Origin: Candidatus Poseidoniales archaeon
GTDB lineage: Archaea > Thermoplasmatota > Poseidoniia > Poseidoniales > Thalassarchaeaceae
Length of the DNA: 17,442 nucleotides
Assembly (NCBI GenBank): GCA_028821815.1
Contig: JAPKEY010000015.1
Location: forward strand, 1-17,442
Direction: 5' to 3'
Shown here: positions 1 through 7,328 of the stretch, in pieces
Position numbering within the stretch: position 1 is the stretch's first letter
Layout: the number at the start of each line of letters is the position of its first letter
Position numbers and translations under genes: made by a program
The notes under the pieces: model-generated
Told to the model about the DNA's origin: nothing
The model's database searches: none
The model's input: the letters and a program-made list of their open reading frames with translations, nothing else

Positions 1-1
1 A

Positions 2-75
2 CGGGCGCGGCAGGATTCGAACCCACGAAACCCGGCTTAGGAGGCCGGTGCACTATCCAGCTATGCGACGCGCCC
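2..75 (-). tRNA. tRNA-Arg (anticodon CCU)
   Basis: Read on the minus strand, this folds into a complete cloverleaf. The seven-base acceptor stem is GGGCGCG/CGCGCCC. The D arm is closed by GCAU/GUGC. The anticodon stem CCGGC/GCCGG carries the loop CUCCUAA, which places CCU at positions 39-41 and reads AGG arginine codons. The T arm has the loop UUCGAAU. The discriminator base is G at position 2, and no CCA is encoded after it, as is common in archaea, so CCA would be added enzymatically. No intron is visible. It is divergent from the next gene and abuts the window edge. No integrase gene or duplicated tRNA 3' end marks it as an attachment site. Confidence 0.95.
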
Positions 76-172
76 AACCATTCCTCTTATTCGACATTGA
101 AGGAGGTTACGGCAGTTGCCATCGTCATCCTGATGACCTGATGCCCCCTCTCCTCGATTGTTCAGATGCAGA

Positions 173-179
173 GAGGTGA
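173..179 (+). promoter_or_regulatory. Shine-Dalgarno site supporting a GTG start
   Basis: GAGGTGA lies seven bases before GTG at 187. The same core with similar spacing precedes top6A in this window. No such site precedes the in-frame ATG at 166, so this site favours the GTG as the true start of the membrane-protein gene. Confidence 0.5.
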
Positions 180-186
180 CGGTGGC

Positions 187-1671
187 GTGAATCTTCCTCG
201 CCCATATGGCGAGAGTTTCGAGGCCGATGATGGACTTGAAGATTTGATTGCTAACCGGTTGAACAGAATGGAGAAGGGGCGCAGATTTTGGGGGAGACTA
301 ACGAACACATGGTTGTGCATTCTCGTCCGTAATTTGATTCCCACATTGGCGATTTTCACATCTGTAGCAGTGATGGCCATCCCCGACCAAGTAGATCCTT
401 CGATGGCCGCTTTCGTATCCGGTGCGATTATCGTTTGTTTCATCGGCCCATCGGTCATCTCGAGTAATTTTTCTTTGTGGGTTGGATTGGATAGGCTTGG
501 CGCTAGAGGGCGCACTCGCGACGAGCAAGACAGTAGTATTGAACGAATTCTAAACACTCTCACAGAATCACGCTTGCACGAATATATGCGATTTAGCAAC
601 CTCTTATCTTTTTCTTTTCTTCTTTGGCTTTCGGATCGATTCCCACCAGGGGATGAAACACGGGGACTCTTGCTGGTCGGCAGTATCCTTGCAGCTAGTA
701 TCGCAGTCGCGCATTCCATTCTAGTCGAGCGTCGCACACCAAACCATTCTGATGACTTACCATTTCTTGTTCATCACGCACCCAGCCAACACAAGAGTAC
801 GTTACAAGACCCATTGACTGAGATTTTGATCGCTCATCTTGATCCTGAAAGCGCCAGTCGGTTTTCTTTGTGGCGGGACAGCCTTGTTGTTAATTTCACG
901 AGAAAGAAAAATCCTAATGAATCAATTGAACATATTTTACATCTCATTTATTTACACGGCCGAAACATGCTTTCACACCATCAATTGGTTCAGGAATTCG
1001 AGAAACTGGTTGGCCCCAATAAAGTCGAATCCTCAATCCTGAAAAATCCTCACCTAGATCTCCCAACACTTTCTAGATTGATGGGCCATACTCGGGCATG
1101 GCAAAGTGATTTGTTCCGACAAATAGATCGTTTACAGTTTGGACTCATGGATCATAATGCATCAATCGCCGGACACTCATGGAGATTAGACGCAAGCCTC
1201 CCACTTCGTTGTGGTGAATCCCGAGGCGATTTGTTCGTAATGGTGAATAATCTCGGTTCTAAATCAACCCCAATCGAACTTGAAGTCCATGTACCGAATG
1301 GCCAACCTTCACGTCAGAGATTCAAACTTACACCCGAACCACTGACACCTCCTGATCATCCATTACCAATGTGGTCTAATGATGAAGAAGATGTTGTTAC
1401 TTGGCTCAGTAATTTGGTCGGCTCTGCTCACGTACTATGGCTTGGAGTTGCTTGGGCAGATGACATTGAGGGGCGCCGCCCCGTACGTATTTCAATTCGG
1501 CATGTCGATGGCCAAACAATCAGTTCGGATACACTTTGGACACACGTCCACCCTCGTTCAAGTGGTGGAGAATCACTCCGCCGGCGTATGGGTGTGGCTC
1601 GAACCGCGGCTCGCCGTTGGCAAAATCAAGCCCTCACCCACACAGACCGTTCGAAATTCATCGCACCGTAG
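187..1671 (+). CDS. Unrecognised four-helix membrane protein with large soluble C-terminal part
   Basis: I do not recognise this family. The predicted protein is 494 residues from GTG 187, or 501 from the in-frame ATG at 166. An in-frame stop at 139-141 rules out starts further upstream. Four hydrophobic segments lie at about residues 43-65, 73-96, 137-150 and 159-180, with a charged, Arg-rich loop between the second and third. The third is short and less certain. The remaining 310 residues are soluble: first a helical, His- and Leu-rich region (about 200-320), then a beta-rich part (about 340-450) containing the pattern VMVNNLGSKSTPIELEV, reminiscent of Ig-like strands. The C-terminus is basic and Arg-rich. 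No catalytic motif is visible. A membrane-bound sensor or scaffold is possible, but the function is unknown. The gene is divergent from the tRNA and separated by 80 bases from the next gene on the same strand. Confidence 0.75.
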   Translation: MNLPRPYGESFEADDGLEDLIANRLNRMEKGRRFWGRLTNTWLCILVRNLIPTLAIFTSVAVMAIPDQVDPSMAAFVSGAIIVCFIGPSVISSNFSLWVGLDRLGARGRTRDEQDSSIERILNTLTESRLHEYMRFSNLLSFSFLLWLSDRFPPGDETRGLLLVGSILAASIAVAHSILVERRTPNHSDDLPFLVHHAPSQHKSTLQDPLTEILIAHLDPESASRFSLWRDSLVVNFTRKKNPNESIEHILHLIYLHGRNMLSHHQLVQEFEKLVGPNKVESSILKNPHLDLPTLSRLMGHTRAWQSDLFRQIDRLQFGLMDHNASIAGHSWRLDASLPLRCGESRGDLFVMVNNLGSKSTPIELEVHVPNGQPSRQRFKLTPEPLTPPDHPLPMWSNDEEDVVTWLSNLVGSAHVLWLGVAWADDIEGRRPVRISIRHVDGQTISSDTLWTHVHPRSSGGESLRRRMGVARTAARRWQNQALTHTDRSKFIAP

Positions 1672-1698
1672 GTGCGAGAGCGCATAGGGATGCATTGT

Positions 1699-1723
1699 AA
1701 GGGGTGCGTTTATGATGCCCCTT
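1699..1723 (+). promoter_or_regulatory. TATA-like box enclosed by an inverted repeat
   Basis: The TATA-like element TTTATGAT (1709-1716) is centred about 40 bases before the ATG at 1752. With a start site about 26 bases downstream, this gives a leader of roughly 13 bases that carries the SD-like GGTGAT at 1743-1748. The element is flanked by perfect six-base arms, AAGGGG (1699-1704) and CCCCTT (1718-1723). The arms could form an operator over the promoter, or a hairpin ending the upstream transcript. The promoter reading is an inference from position and base composition only. Confidence 0.35.
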
Positions 1724-1751
1724 CAATTGGACAAGACCGTTCGGTGATATC

Positions 1752-3344
1752 ATGCAGGCATGGGACGTTGTCATCATCGGCGGCAGTATTGCATCATTAC
1801 GTGCTGCAATCGCAGCATCCGACGAAGGTGCGACAGTCACCGTTTTGAGTTCATCACCTTCTTCAGCATTTGTCGATGACGGAATGAGCTGTGGCTTAGC
1901 CGCATCTTCAGGTGAGACAGACTCTTCTGAACATGCTGCAGACACTCGACGGGTCGGTGCAGATTTGTGTGAGACCGACATCGTCGCGGCTTCAACAAAT
2001 TCGGCAGTCCACCATCTTGCTGAATTGGAGCGATGGGGACTCAATCTTCGGCGTGATCGAAATGGCACTCCGCACCTTGGGAAATTGCCGGGCCAATCAA
2101 ATCCACGTACCGCAAGCACAGGAGACTCAACTCTGCGCGAGGTTCGTTCAATTCTTGAAGAACAATGCATCAAGCGCAACATTCCACGCAGAGGGGATAC
2201 CGAAGTTCTCAACATAGTAATGAATGGGGGGCGGGCAAGCGGCCTCATTGCATTGGATATTCAATCTGGTGAGATATTTGGTGTCCAAGCCAAGTCAATT
2301 CTATTAGCTGGTTCCGGCTTCCAAAGCGCTTGGAATGGCGATGGGATTGCAATGGGTACGGCAGCATCTCTTGCGCTTCGTTCTAACATCCCCCTCGCCG
2401 ATTTAGAATTCACCTCAATGCACCCATTGACAGTCGCTGACACATCACTTTGCCTTCCCTTGGATGTATTAGGGGCTGGGGGAATAGTCAACGGTTCAGA
2501 TGGACAACCACTGTCAACGGAAGATGGACCTGATGCTTTAGCCCACACCATCATCGCAACTGGCGGTGCATCACTAGATCTCACCGCAATTTCCCGCACT
2601 GCCTCACCATGGTTCTCTGGCGTAACAAAGTCACTATCATCTCGTTGCGGAATTGATTGTACAATCGAATCGATTCCTTTGATGCCAATTGTTGGCCCAA
2701 CTATCGGCGGTATCCCCATCGATGCATCAGGTCAAGCGATCAATGGAACATGGAACAACCCCCTCCCTGGTCTGTTTGCCGCAGGGGATGCGGCCTGTTC
2801 AGGATTGCATGGAGCCGCATTGAACAGCGGCGACCACCTTCTAGGCGCACTTACCAGTGGTGCCACCGCAGGCACTTCAGCCGCTATCCATGCAGGTTCT
2901 TCGAAACACTCAGCATCCAGCGCGATTTCAATCGCATTGTCGGAGGCACACCATTCACACGATTCGATGTTAACAGAAGCGGGTGCCGATGGTGCAAGTT
3001 ATGGCGTTATCCAATCAAGTTTAGCCAGTACAATGCGGGCCCATATGGGTGTAGAACGCAATGCTGCTGGCCTTTCTAGCGCAGCAGCGATTATTCAAAC
3101 ACTCCAAGAAACTACGATGGGTATCAGCGACACTAGCCCAGTGATGAATACGGAAATGGTATCCATGATTCGCACCCAAGGGTTGTTGTCCGTCGCATCA
3201 GCAGCGGTATCAGCTGCTTTGGCACGCGAAGAAAGTCGTGGTACACACATTCGAACTGATCATCCAGATACAGATCCAAAGTTGGCACAGCACTCACTTT
3301 CGGGTAGTGATGGAACCGTCGCCAACCTTGCACTACGTAATTGA
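1752..3344 (+). CDS. Diverged SdhA/FrdA/NadB-family FAD-dependent oxidoreductase
   Basis: The 530-residue product fits the flavoprotein family of succinate dehydrogenase, fumarate reductase and L-aspartate oxidase. Visible marks are an N-terminal Rossmann segment (VVIIGGSIAS, 6-15), a substrate-domain LEF-x3-HP (218-225), the FAD-closing segment PGLFAAGDAACSGLHG (339-354), and the family's C-terminal signature ALAREESRGTHIRTDHP (489-505). Key positions are altered. The GxGxxG third and sixth glycines are serines. The usual SHT/AAQGG segment that carries the FAD-linked histidine is replaced. The catalytic RGEGG loop reads LGAGG (240-244). The H/R near the C-terminal end of the FAD domain reads AALNSGDHLLG. 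The protein is somewhat shorter than typical SdhA (about 570-600), and no SdhB, SdhC or SdhD gene is nearby. It may act on a different substrate, or have lost catalysis. The start ATG is preceded by GGTGAT three bases away. Confidence 0.8.
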   Translation: MQAWDVVIIGGSIASLRAAIAASDEGATVTVLSSSPSSAFVDDGMSCGLAASSGETDSSEHAADTRRVGADLCETDIVAASTNSAVHHLAELERWGLNLRRDRNGTPHLGKLPGQSNPRTASTGDSTLREVRSILEEQCIKRNIPRRGDTEVLNIVMNGGRASGLIALDIQSGEIFGVQAKSILLAGSGFQSAWNGDGIAMGTAASLALRSNIPLADLEFTSMHPLTVADTSLCLPLDVLGAGGIVNGSDGQPLSTEDGPDALAHTIIATGGASLDLTAISRTASPWFSGVTKSLSSRCGIDCTIESIPLMPIVGPTIGGIPIDASGQAINGTWNNPLPGLFAAGDAACSGLHGAALNSGDHLLGALTSGATAGTSAAIHAGSSKHSASSAISIALSEAHHSHDSMLTEAGADGASYGVIQSSLASTMRAHMGVERNAAGLSSAAAIIQTLQETTMGISDTSPVMNTEMVSMIRTQGLLSVASAAVSAALAREESRGTHIRTDHPDTDPKLAQHSLSGSDGTVANLALRN

Positions 3345-3397
3345 ACACGCCATTGTGGTCGCCAATGATAAGAGGCTAGGACCATTCCGTGTATTCA

Positions 3398-4657
3398 ATG
3401 CGATTGAATCGAAGAACCCCACACACATTCTTCGCCATCTTTTGCCTATGCCTATTGTTGAATGGATGCCTATCTTCGGAAATCCCAGAAGAATCACCTG
3501 ATGAATCGAAGTGGACTGCGACGATTACACCAATAATCACGACAAGTGAAGACAACCCAGTTGTCGCGAATATACGTTCAATCAACAATGGACAAGTGGT
3601 TGCATTTACAGAACCTCTGCAAGGCAGATTCAGCCTGATATCAGATTCTAGTTGTAGCCCATTATCGTGCATTTTTGAATCATATAACTTGAGCACAGGA
3701 ACAGAATCTTTCTCTCCAGTCAGGGTTTCTTATGGTAGTGTAGGGGCAGGTAACACCGGCACTTGGATTGTATCAGACATTGGAATTTTACACCCTTCAA
3801 ATGAGAAATCAGGCCGCATCATACTCTTTGATGATGCAACACAAGAATCTACAGTCATCATTGATGAAATTGGTCGTACGGTTTGTGCAGAACCAGGAGA
3901 TTTTGATGGAGATGGCGACACCGATCTCACACTCTGTGAATTTGGTCATGACGAGGGCACAGTTTCTTGGCTCGAAAATGACGAAGGAAATTGGCATCAA
4001 CACATCTTGGACCCACGTCCTGGAAGTATTCACGCCATACCTGTAGATGTTGATTCAGACAACGACTTAGACATCGTTGCCGTATTGTCTCAGAACATCG
4101 AAGAAATCATGTTGTATCGAAATGATGGGACTGGAAACTTTTCCCCAGAATTACTCTACAACTCAAATTTGACGTATTTTGGGATGAGCGGACTTCGGAT
4201 TGCAGATATAGACAACGACGGTGATGATGACATCATTTTCACCAATGGGGATACGATGGATTTTGATACACCACCAGAAATCAACCCAAACCAATTGCAT
4301 GGCGTTGCTTGGTTGGAAAATAATGGGGAAGGTGATTTCACCCACCATGATATTACTCGGAATTGGGGTGCTTACGATACAGCAATTTCAGATATTGATG
4401 GCGATGGTGATCTAGATATGATTTTGATTTGCTTACAGATGGATGACCAATTCCCCACTGAAACCAACCGAACACAAATTATTCTTTTAGAGCAGCAAGA
4501 TTCAATGTGGATCCGCCATGACATTGCGACAAGCAATCCACATAGGATGCTCACAATCGAAGTTGTTGGCAATATCTTCCTAGTAGCAAGCCATGACCCT
4601 ATGAATCAGGGTGGTGAGTTATTCACACTTGCTAGATTAGACTTCACCCCCCCCTGA
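3398..4657 (+). CDS. Secreted lipoprotein with FG-GAP/VCBS calcium-binding repeats
   Basis: The N-terminus is a basic start (RLNRR), a hydrophobic core and the lipobox LNGC with Cys24, so the protein is probably exported and lipid-anchored. A Tat route is possible but the twin-Arg context is weak. From about residue 60 it reads as a beta-propeller with four acidic calcium-binding loops of the DxDxDGDxD type: DFDGDGDTD (168-176), DVDSDNDLD (217-225), DIDNDGDDD (270-278) and DIDGDGDLD (332-340). These are followed by the WLEN/YRNDG strands typical of VCBS/FG-GAP repeats. Such proteins usually bind ligands or carbohydrates at the cell surface; no enzyme motif is seen. I chose ATG 3398 over the in-frame GTG at 3389 because it gives a compact signal peptide and a better start codon. 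The last codons run through a C8 tract just before the stop. Confidence 0.85.
   Translation: MRLNRRTPHTFFAIFCLCLLLNGCLSSEIPEESPDESKWTATITPIITTSEDNPVVANIRSINNGQVVAFTEPLQGRFSLISDSSCSPLSCIFESYNLSTGTESFSPVRVSYGSVGAGNTGTWIVSDIGILHPSNEKSGRIILFDDATQESTVIIDEIGRTVCAEPGDFDGDGDTDLTLCEFGHDEGTVSWLENDEGNWHQHILDPRPGSIHAIPVDVDSDNDLDIVAVLSQNIEEIMLYRNDGTGNFSPELLYNSNLTYFGMSGLRIADIDNDGDDDIIFTNGDTMDFDTPPEINPNQLHGVAWLENNGEGDFTHHDITRNWGAYDTAISDIDGDGDLDMILICLQMDDQFPTETNRTQIILLEQQDSMWIRHDIATSNPHRMLTIEVVGNIFLVASHDPMNQGGELFTLARLDFTPP
4647..4654 (+). repeat. C8 homopolymer at the end of the lipoprotein gene
   Basis: Eight consecutive C bases form the final Thr-Pro-Pro codons directly before TGA at 4655-4657. A one-base slip would remove this stop and change the C-terminal end. 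Confidence 0.9.
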
Positions 4658-4662
4658 GTCGA

Positions 4663-4670
4663 TTTATCAT
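4663..4670 (+). promoter_or_regulatory. TATA-like box for the HIT gene; leaderless transcript expected
   Basis: TTTATCAT is centred about 26 bases before the ATG at 4692, the usual distance from an archaeal TATA box to its transcription start. This would place the start site at or next to the initiation codon and give a leaderless message. Only a weak purine-rich GGGTAG precedes the ATG. Inference from position only. Confidence 0.4.
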
Positions 4671-4691
4671 ACATGCCTTCATCGGGTAGTC

Positions 4692-5126
4692 ATGGAAGAG
4701 CCCACATTGTTCACGAAAATCATCCGTGGCGACCTTCCTTCATCACGAGTTGCTGAAGGCGAGTCATGGTATGCATTCCTCGACATCTATCCACGTCGCG
4801 CAGGACATACGTTGGTTATCCCCAAAGAACAGGCGCAACGGATTGCCGACCTTTCCCCAGAAAGTCTTCATGGCTTGATGGAGGGTGTAGTAGAAGTTCA
4901 GAGGCGCCTCACAGCAGAATTCGGAACAAACGACTTTTCCGTTGGGATTCATGACGGCCCTACCGCTGGCCAAGAAGTACCTCACGTGCACATTCACATT
5001 TGTCCTCGGACGTTTGGAGATGGCGGCCTCAGTTTGCTTGCATGTTGGCCGAATTCCCCCCCACCAGGTGGTGAACCTGATTTTGTAGCCTTGTCAGAAC
5101 TATCTGAACGATTGCAGTCACATTGA
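4692..5126 (+). CDS. HIT-family (histidine triad) protein
   Basis: This is a cytosolic nucleotide-binding hydrolase or transferase of 144 residues, a normal length for the HIT family. The triad is HVHIH in VPHVHIHICPR (His98, His100, His102); by family knowledge the middle His is the nucleophile attacking the alpha-phosphate of the nucleotide. The N-terminal FTKIIRGDLPSSRV and the RRAGHTLVIPKEQ segment (35-47) are also family hallmarks. Substrate cannot be read from sequence: AMP-lysine-type phosphoramidates (HINT-like) or dinucleoside polyphosphates (Fhit-like) are both possible. It has its own TATA-like box and lies 21 bases upstream of the acyltransferase gene, so the two, and probably the gene after, are likely co-transcribed. 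A C7 run falls within the Pro-rich stretch near residue 123. Confidence 0.93.
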   Translation: MEEPTLFTKIIRGDLPSSRVAEGESWYAFLDIYPRRAGHTLVIPKEQAQRIADLSPESLHGLMEGVVEVQRRLTAEFGTNDFSVGIHDGPTAGQEVPHVHIHICPRTFGDGGLSLLACWPNSPPPGGEPDFVALSELSERLQSH

Positions 5127-5147
5127 TACGATTCATTGGGTGATTTT

Positions 5148-6686
5148 ATGGCGAAAAAAATTATTCAATCAGGAGATGATGGTGCCGTAGATCACCACGG
5201 CGAGGTTCTCCCCCCCCTTTCCAAAAGCGCTTCACGAATTGACGTGGATAAAATCGAAAGTAAGAGACGACACTCATCGAAACCCGGGGATCACCCTGGT
5301 GTCCTTTGGGTTTACAACTCTATCACGAGTTTATGCAGATTGGCAATGCGTCAACAATTTCGTACCATTGAAGTAACCGGACAAGAACACATTGCAGAGG
5401 ATGCCGGCATCCTCACAGTCGGTTGGCACACCAATGCTCTAATTGATCCAACTTCGATTGTAGTAACCCAGCCGAAAACACTGGTCTTTGGAGGTCGCCA
5501 CGATCTAATCACCCGCCCGATTATTGGCCCCATGGCTTCGATTTCAGGAGCCCAACCCGTCATCCGTCAAGCCGAACTCGCCCGTGGGGGAGCATCTAAG
5601 GAAGCAGCGACGAGAATCAATTCCAAGACCATGCTCACCCTTGCAGAATGCATAGCTCATGGTCACGGAACAGCATTGTTTCCAGAGGGGACATCACATG
5701 CGGATTCCAAAATGCGCCGATTGCGAACAGGGCCTGTACGCTCGGTAATCGCCGCCAATTCAATTGCGCACGAAAAAGGACTACCTGAACCCCATCTTCT
5801 TCCAGTCGGCCTCCATTATCGCGTTTCATGGTACTTCAGAACCGATGCTTGGATTGAGTATGGTGAACCCATTCGTTTGAATGACGCGATCCATCCAGAA
5901 GAAGATCGCAAACGATTGATGGATGGTGAATGGATTGAAGCCCCAGCAGACAGAGTCAACAACTTGCGAGACAAAGTCAGAGAAAGACTCGCTCCGATGA
6001 CACCAGACGCCGAATCGTGGGATGAACACCGCGCTTGGCATGTCCTTGGACACTTGCGCACAATTGCGGGTGGTCAACAACTCAATTCATGGCGAGCCGA
6101 AGTTCTCGCTGCGCGTGCGGTTAGGGATGAAATTCGCCAGGGTGACAGCCCATTGATTCCGTTGAAGTCCACAGCAGAACGAATTGGAAAGACGCTCCAT
6201 TCTGTAGGATTAGATGGGCGCGTATTTGCTTCAAACGGCCTGCGAAAAACGCGAACCATGGAGCACCTTGCCATCATCCCTGCATTGATGTTGGCAATTT
6301 TTTCCGCACCATTGACATTGTTTGGAAGCGGTTTGATGATTCTCATAGCCAAGATCCTCGGCGACAACACAGACGAGGGCCTTGATGCACGTACCACATA
6401 CCACTTCCTTGCCTCACTTATTGGACCCTTAATTATCTGGCCAATACCTATCGGAATTTTCCTCCTCACAGCGATCCTTGGCCCGTGGGCTATTTCGACA
6501 CCGCAAATTATTGTAATTGCCATTTTGCTTCCATTTGCATTCCACCTTTCCAACAAGCTTGCAATTCTCGCATGGGACTTACATATCATATCACGTAATG
6601 CTCGTCGCCTCAATCGATTACGTCGAAATTCCAAATCACAATCGATTGGCAAAGACATCGACGATTTGCTCGCTGCGCTGAAATAG
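5148..6686 (+). CDS. Membrane PlsC-type (Gpt2/Sct1-like) phospholipid acyltransferase
   Basis: Predicted to transfer an acyl group to glycerol phosphate, lysophospholipid or a related polar acceptor at the membrane. The 512-residue protein has an acyltransferase domain at about 60-245. The catalytic motif is HTNALID (His94, Asp100): five residues separate His and Asp, not four as in common PlsC, matching fungal Gpt2/Sct1-type enzymes. The acceptor-binding motif is FPEGTSHAD (178-186), followed by RRLRTGP and PVGLHYR. The C-terminal third holds three or four hydrophobic segments (about 374-402, 421-446, 450-475), then a basic tail. I chose ATG 5148, preceded by GGTGA four bases away, over the in-frame TTG at 5136. 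It follows the HIT gene by 21 bases. A C8 tract falls at codons 21-24. Acceptor and donor remain unknown; a role in membrane or wax-like lipid is inferred. Confidence 0.88.
   Translation: MAKKIIQSGDDGAVDHHGEVLPPLSKSASRIDVDKIESKRRHSSKPGDHPGVLWVYNSITSLCRLAMRQQFRTIEVTGQEHIAEDAGILTVGWHTNALIDPTSIVVTQPKTLVFGGRHDLITRPIIGPMASISGAQPVIRQAELARGGASKEAATRINSKTMLTLAECIAHGHGTALFPEGTSHADSKMRRLRTGPVRSVIAANSIAHEKGLPEPHLLPVGLHYRVSWYFRTDAWIEYGEPIRLNDAIHPEEDRKRLMDGEWIEAPADRVNNLRDKVRERLAPMTPDAESWDEHRAWHVLGHLRTIAGGQQLNSWRAEVLAARAVRDEIRQGDSPLIPLKSTAERIGKTLHSVGLDGRVFASNGLRKTRTMEHLAIIPALMLAIFSAPLTLFGSGLMILIAKILGDNTDEGLDARTTYHFLASLIGPLIIWPIPIGIFLLTAILGPWAISTPQIIVIAILLPFAFHLSNKLAILAWDLHIISRNARRLNRLRRNSKSQSIGKDIDDLLAALK
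5210..5217 (+). repeat. C8 homopolymer near the acyltransferase N-terminus
   Basis: Eight C bases span codons 21-24 (Leu-Pro-Pro-Leu). A slip of one base would frameshift almost the whole enzyme, the arrangement seen in contingency loci, although no variation can be shown from one sequence. Confidence 0.9.
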
Positions 6687-6707
6687 GTCGCCGTCCGCCA
6701 CCCACCC

Positions 6708-7328
6708 ATGGCGGCCCGCGAGATTGAGGAGCGCGTCCGGAATTGGTTATCTGGAGAGGGCCTTGAAATCAAGGAACGTGAAGACCCTCGGGCAGATTTT
6801 CATTTTCTAGTGAGATATCCCCCAACCAAGCATGGCCATTTGTTCAATGTATTATCGCCAAAGGAACGCAGCCTTCTGGTTATCTCAAGCGTAACACAAG
6901 TTGATTCCGGTCAACAGGATGAGATGTCCAAGCATGCTACCACAGACCCAGATGGTTGGGAAGAATGGCTTCATGAAACACGACTCCAATTGACACGTTC
7001 ACATGTCGATTGGGTATTGCATGTTGGACACGGTGAAAAGAAACCAGGACCACTTCAAGCATTCAATCTCTCACTGCCGACTTGGTTTGATGGCGTCACT
7101 CAAAACGAAGTAATGCAAACGCTCCGGCGATTGTGGTTGTCTAAGTTGTCTGTAATCCACGATATCAAATTTTCATATGGTCCAGGCATTGGTAAACCCG
7201 GCCCAGTAGATGATTGGGCAAAAGGTGGAACTCAACCTGCGCCAGATTCAGCACATTCAACCAAAGAAGTAGAAACCGACGAAACTGGTGGCTTTGGCAC
7301 AGGATTTGACCCATCTGAATGGGCATAA
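6708..7328 (+). CDS. Small conserved archaeal-type protein (DUF2299-like, tentative)
   Basis: The 206-residue product has a compact alpha/beta core at about 1-160 and a Gly/Pro/Asp-rich, probably disordered tail ending in GTGFDPSEWA. The opening (a helix with IEERVRNWLSGEG, then DFHFLVRYPP at 30-39, then a hydrophobic strand LLVISSV) resembles my memory of the archaeal DUF2299 family. That link is tentative and needs a profile search. There is no signal peptide, membrane segment or catalytic motif, so it is probably cytosolic. It begins 21 bases after the acyltransferase stop and has no recognisable ribosome-binding site or promoter of its own. It is therefore likely the last gene of the HIT-acyltransferase transcript. 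Function unknown. Confidence 0.75.
   Translation: MAAREIEERVRNWLSGEGLEIKEREDPRADFHFLVRYPPTKHGHLFNVLSPKERSLLVISSVTQVDSGQQDEMSKHATTDPDGWEEWLHETRLQLTRSHVDWVLHVGHGEKKPGPLQAFNLSLPTWFDGVTQNEVMQTLRRLWLSKLSVIHDIKFSYGPGIGKPGPVDDWAKGGTQPAPDSAHSTKEVETDETGGFGTGFDPSEWA

Noticed and set aside
2..75. tRNA-Arg as the attachment site of an integrated element
   Set aside because: No integrase gene, no second copy of the tRNA 3' end and no foreign-looking gene block are present in the window.
100..135. A strong GGAGGT at 102-107 that could start a short leader peptide
   Set aside because: The only start codon at a fitting distance is TTG at 116, which meets a stop after five codons and is out of frame with the next gene.
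120..143. TGATGA followed closely by CTGA, resembling box C/D guide RNA motifs, within an inverted repeat GTCATC-CT-GATGAC
   Set aside because: The boxes are only a couple of bases apart, leaving no room for a guide sequence, and the C box lacks its leading purine. A chance stem is more likely.
162..737. 191-codon open frame on the minus strand opposite the first membrane-protein gene
   Set aside because: Its composition is Ser/Arg-rich without any domain, and the plus-strand frame is clearly the coding one, with organised membrane segments.
1658..2248. 196-codon open frame on the minus strand opposite the flavoprotein gene
   Set aside because: The plus strand encodes recognisable family motifs through this region; the minus-strand product is Arg/Ser-rich and featureless.
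6074..6772. 232-codon open frame on the minus strand across the end of the acyltransferase gene
   Set aside because: It is antisense to clearly coding membrane helices and spans a gene boundary; no motif or plausible start signal was seen.
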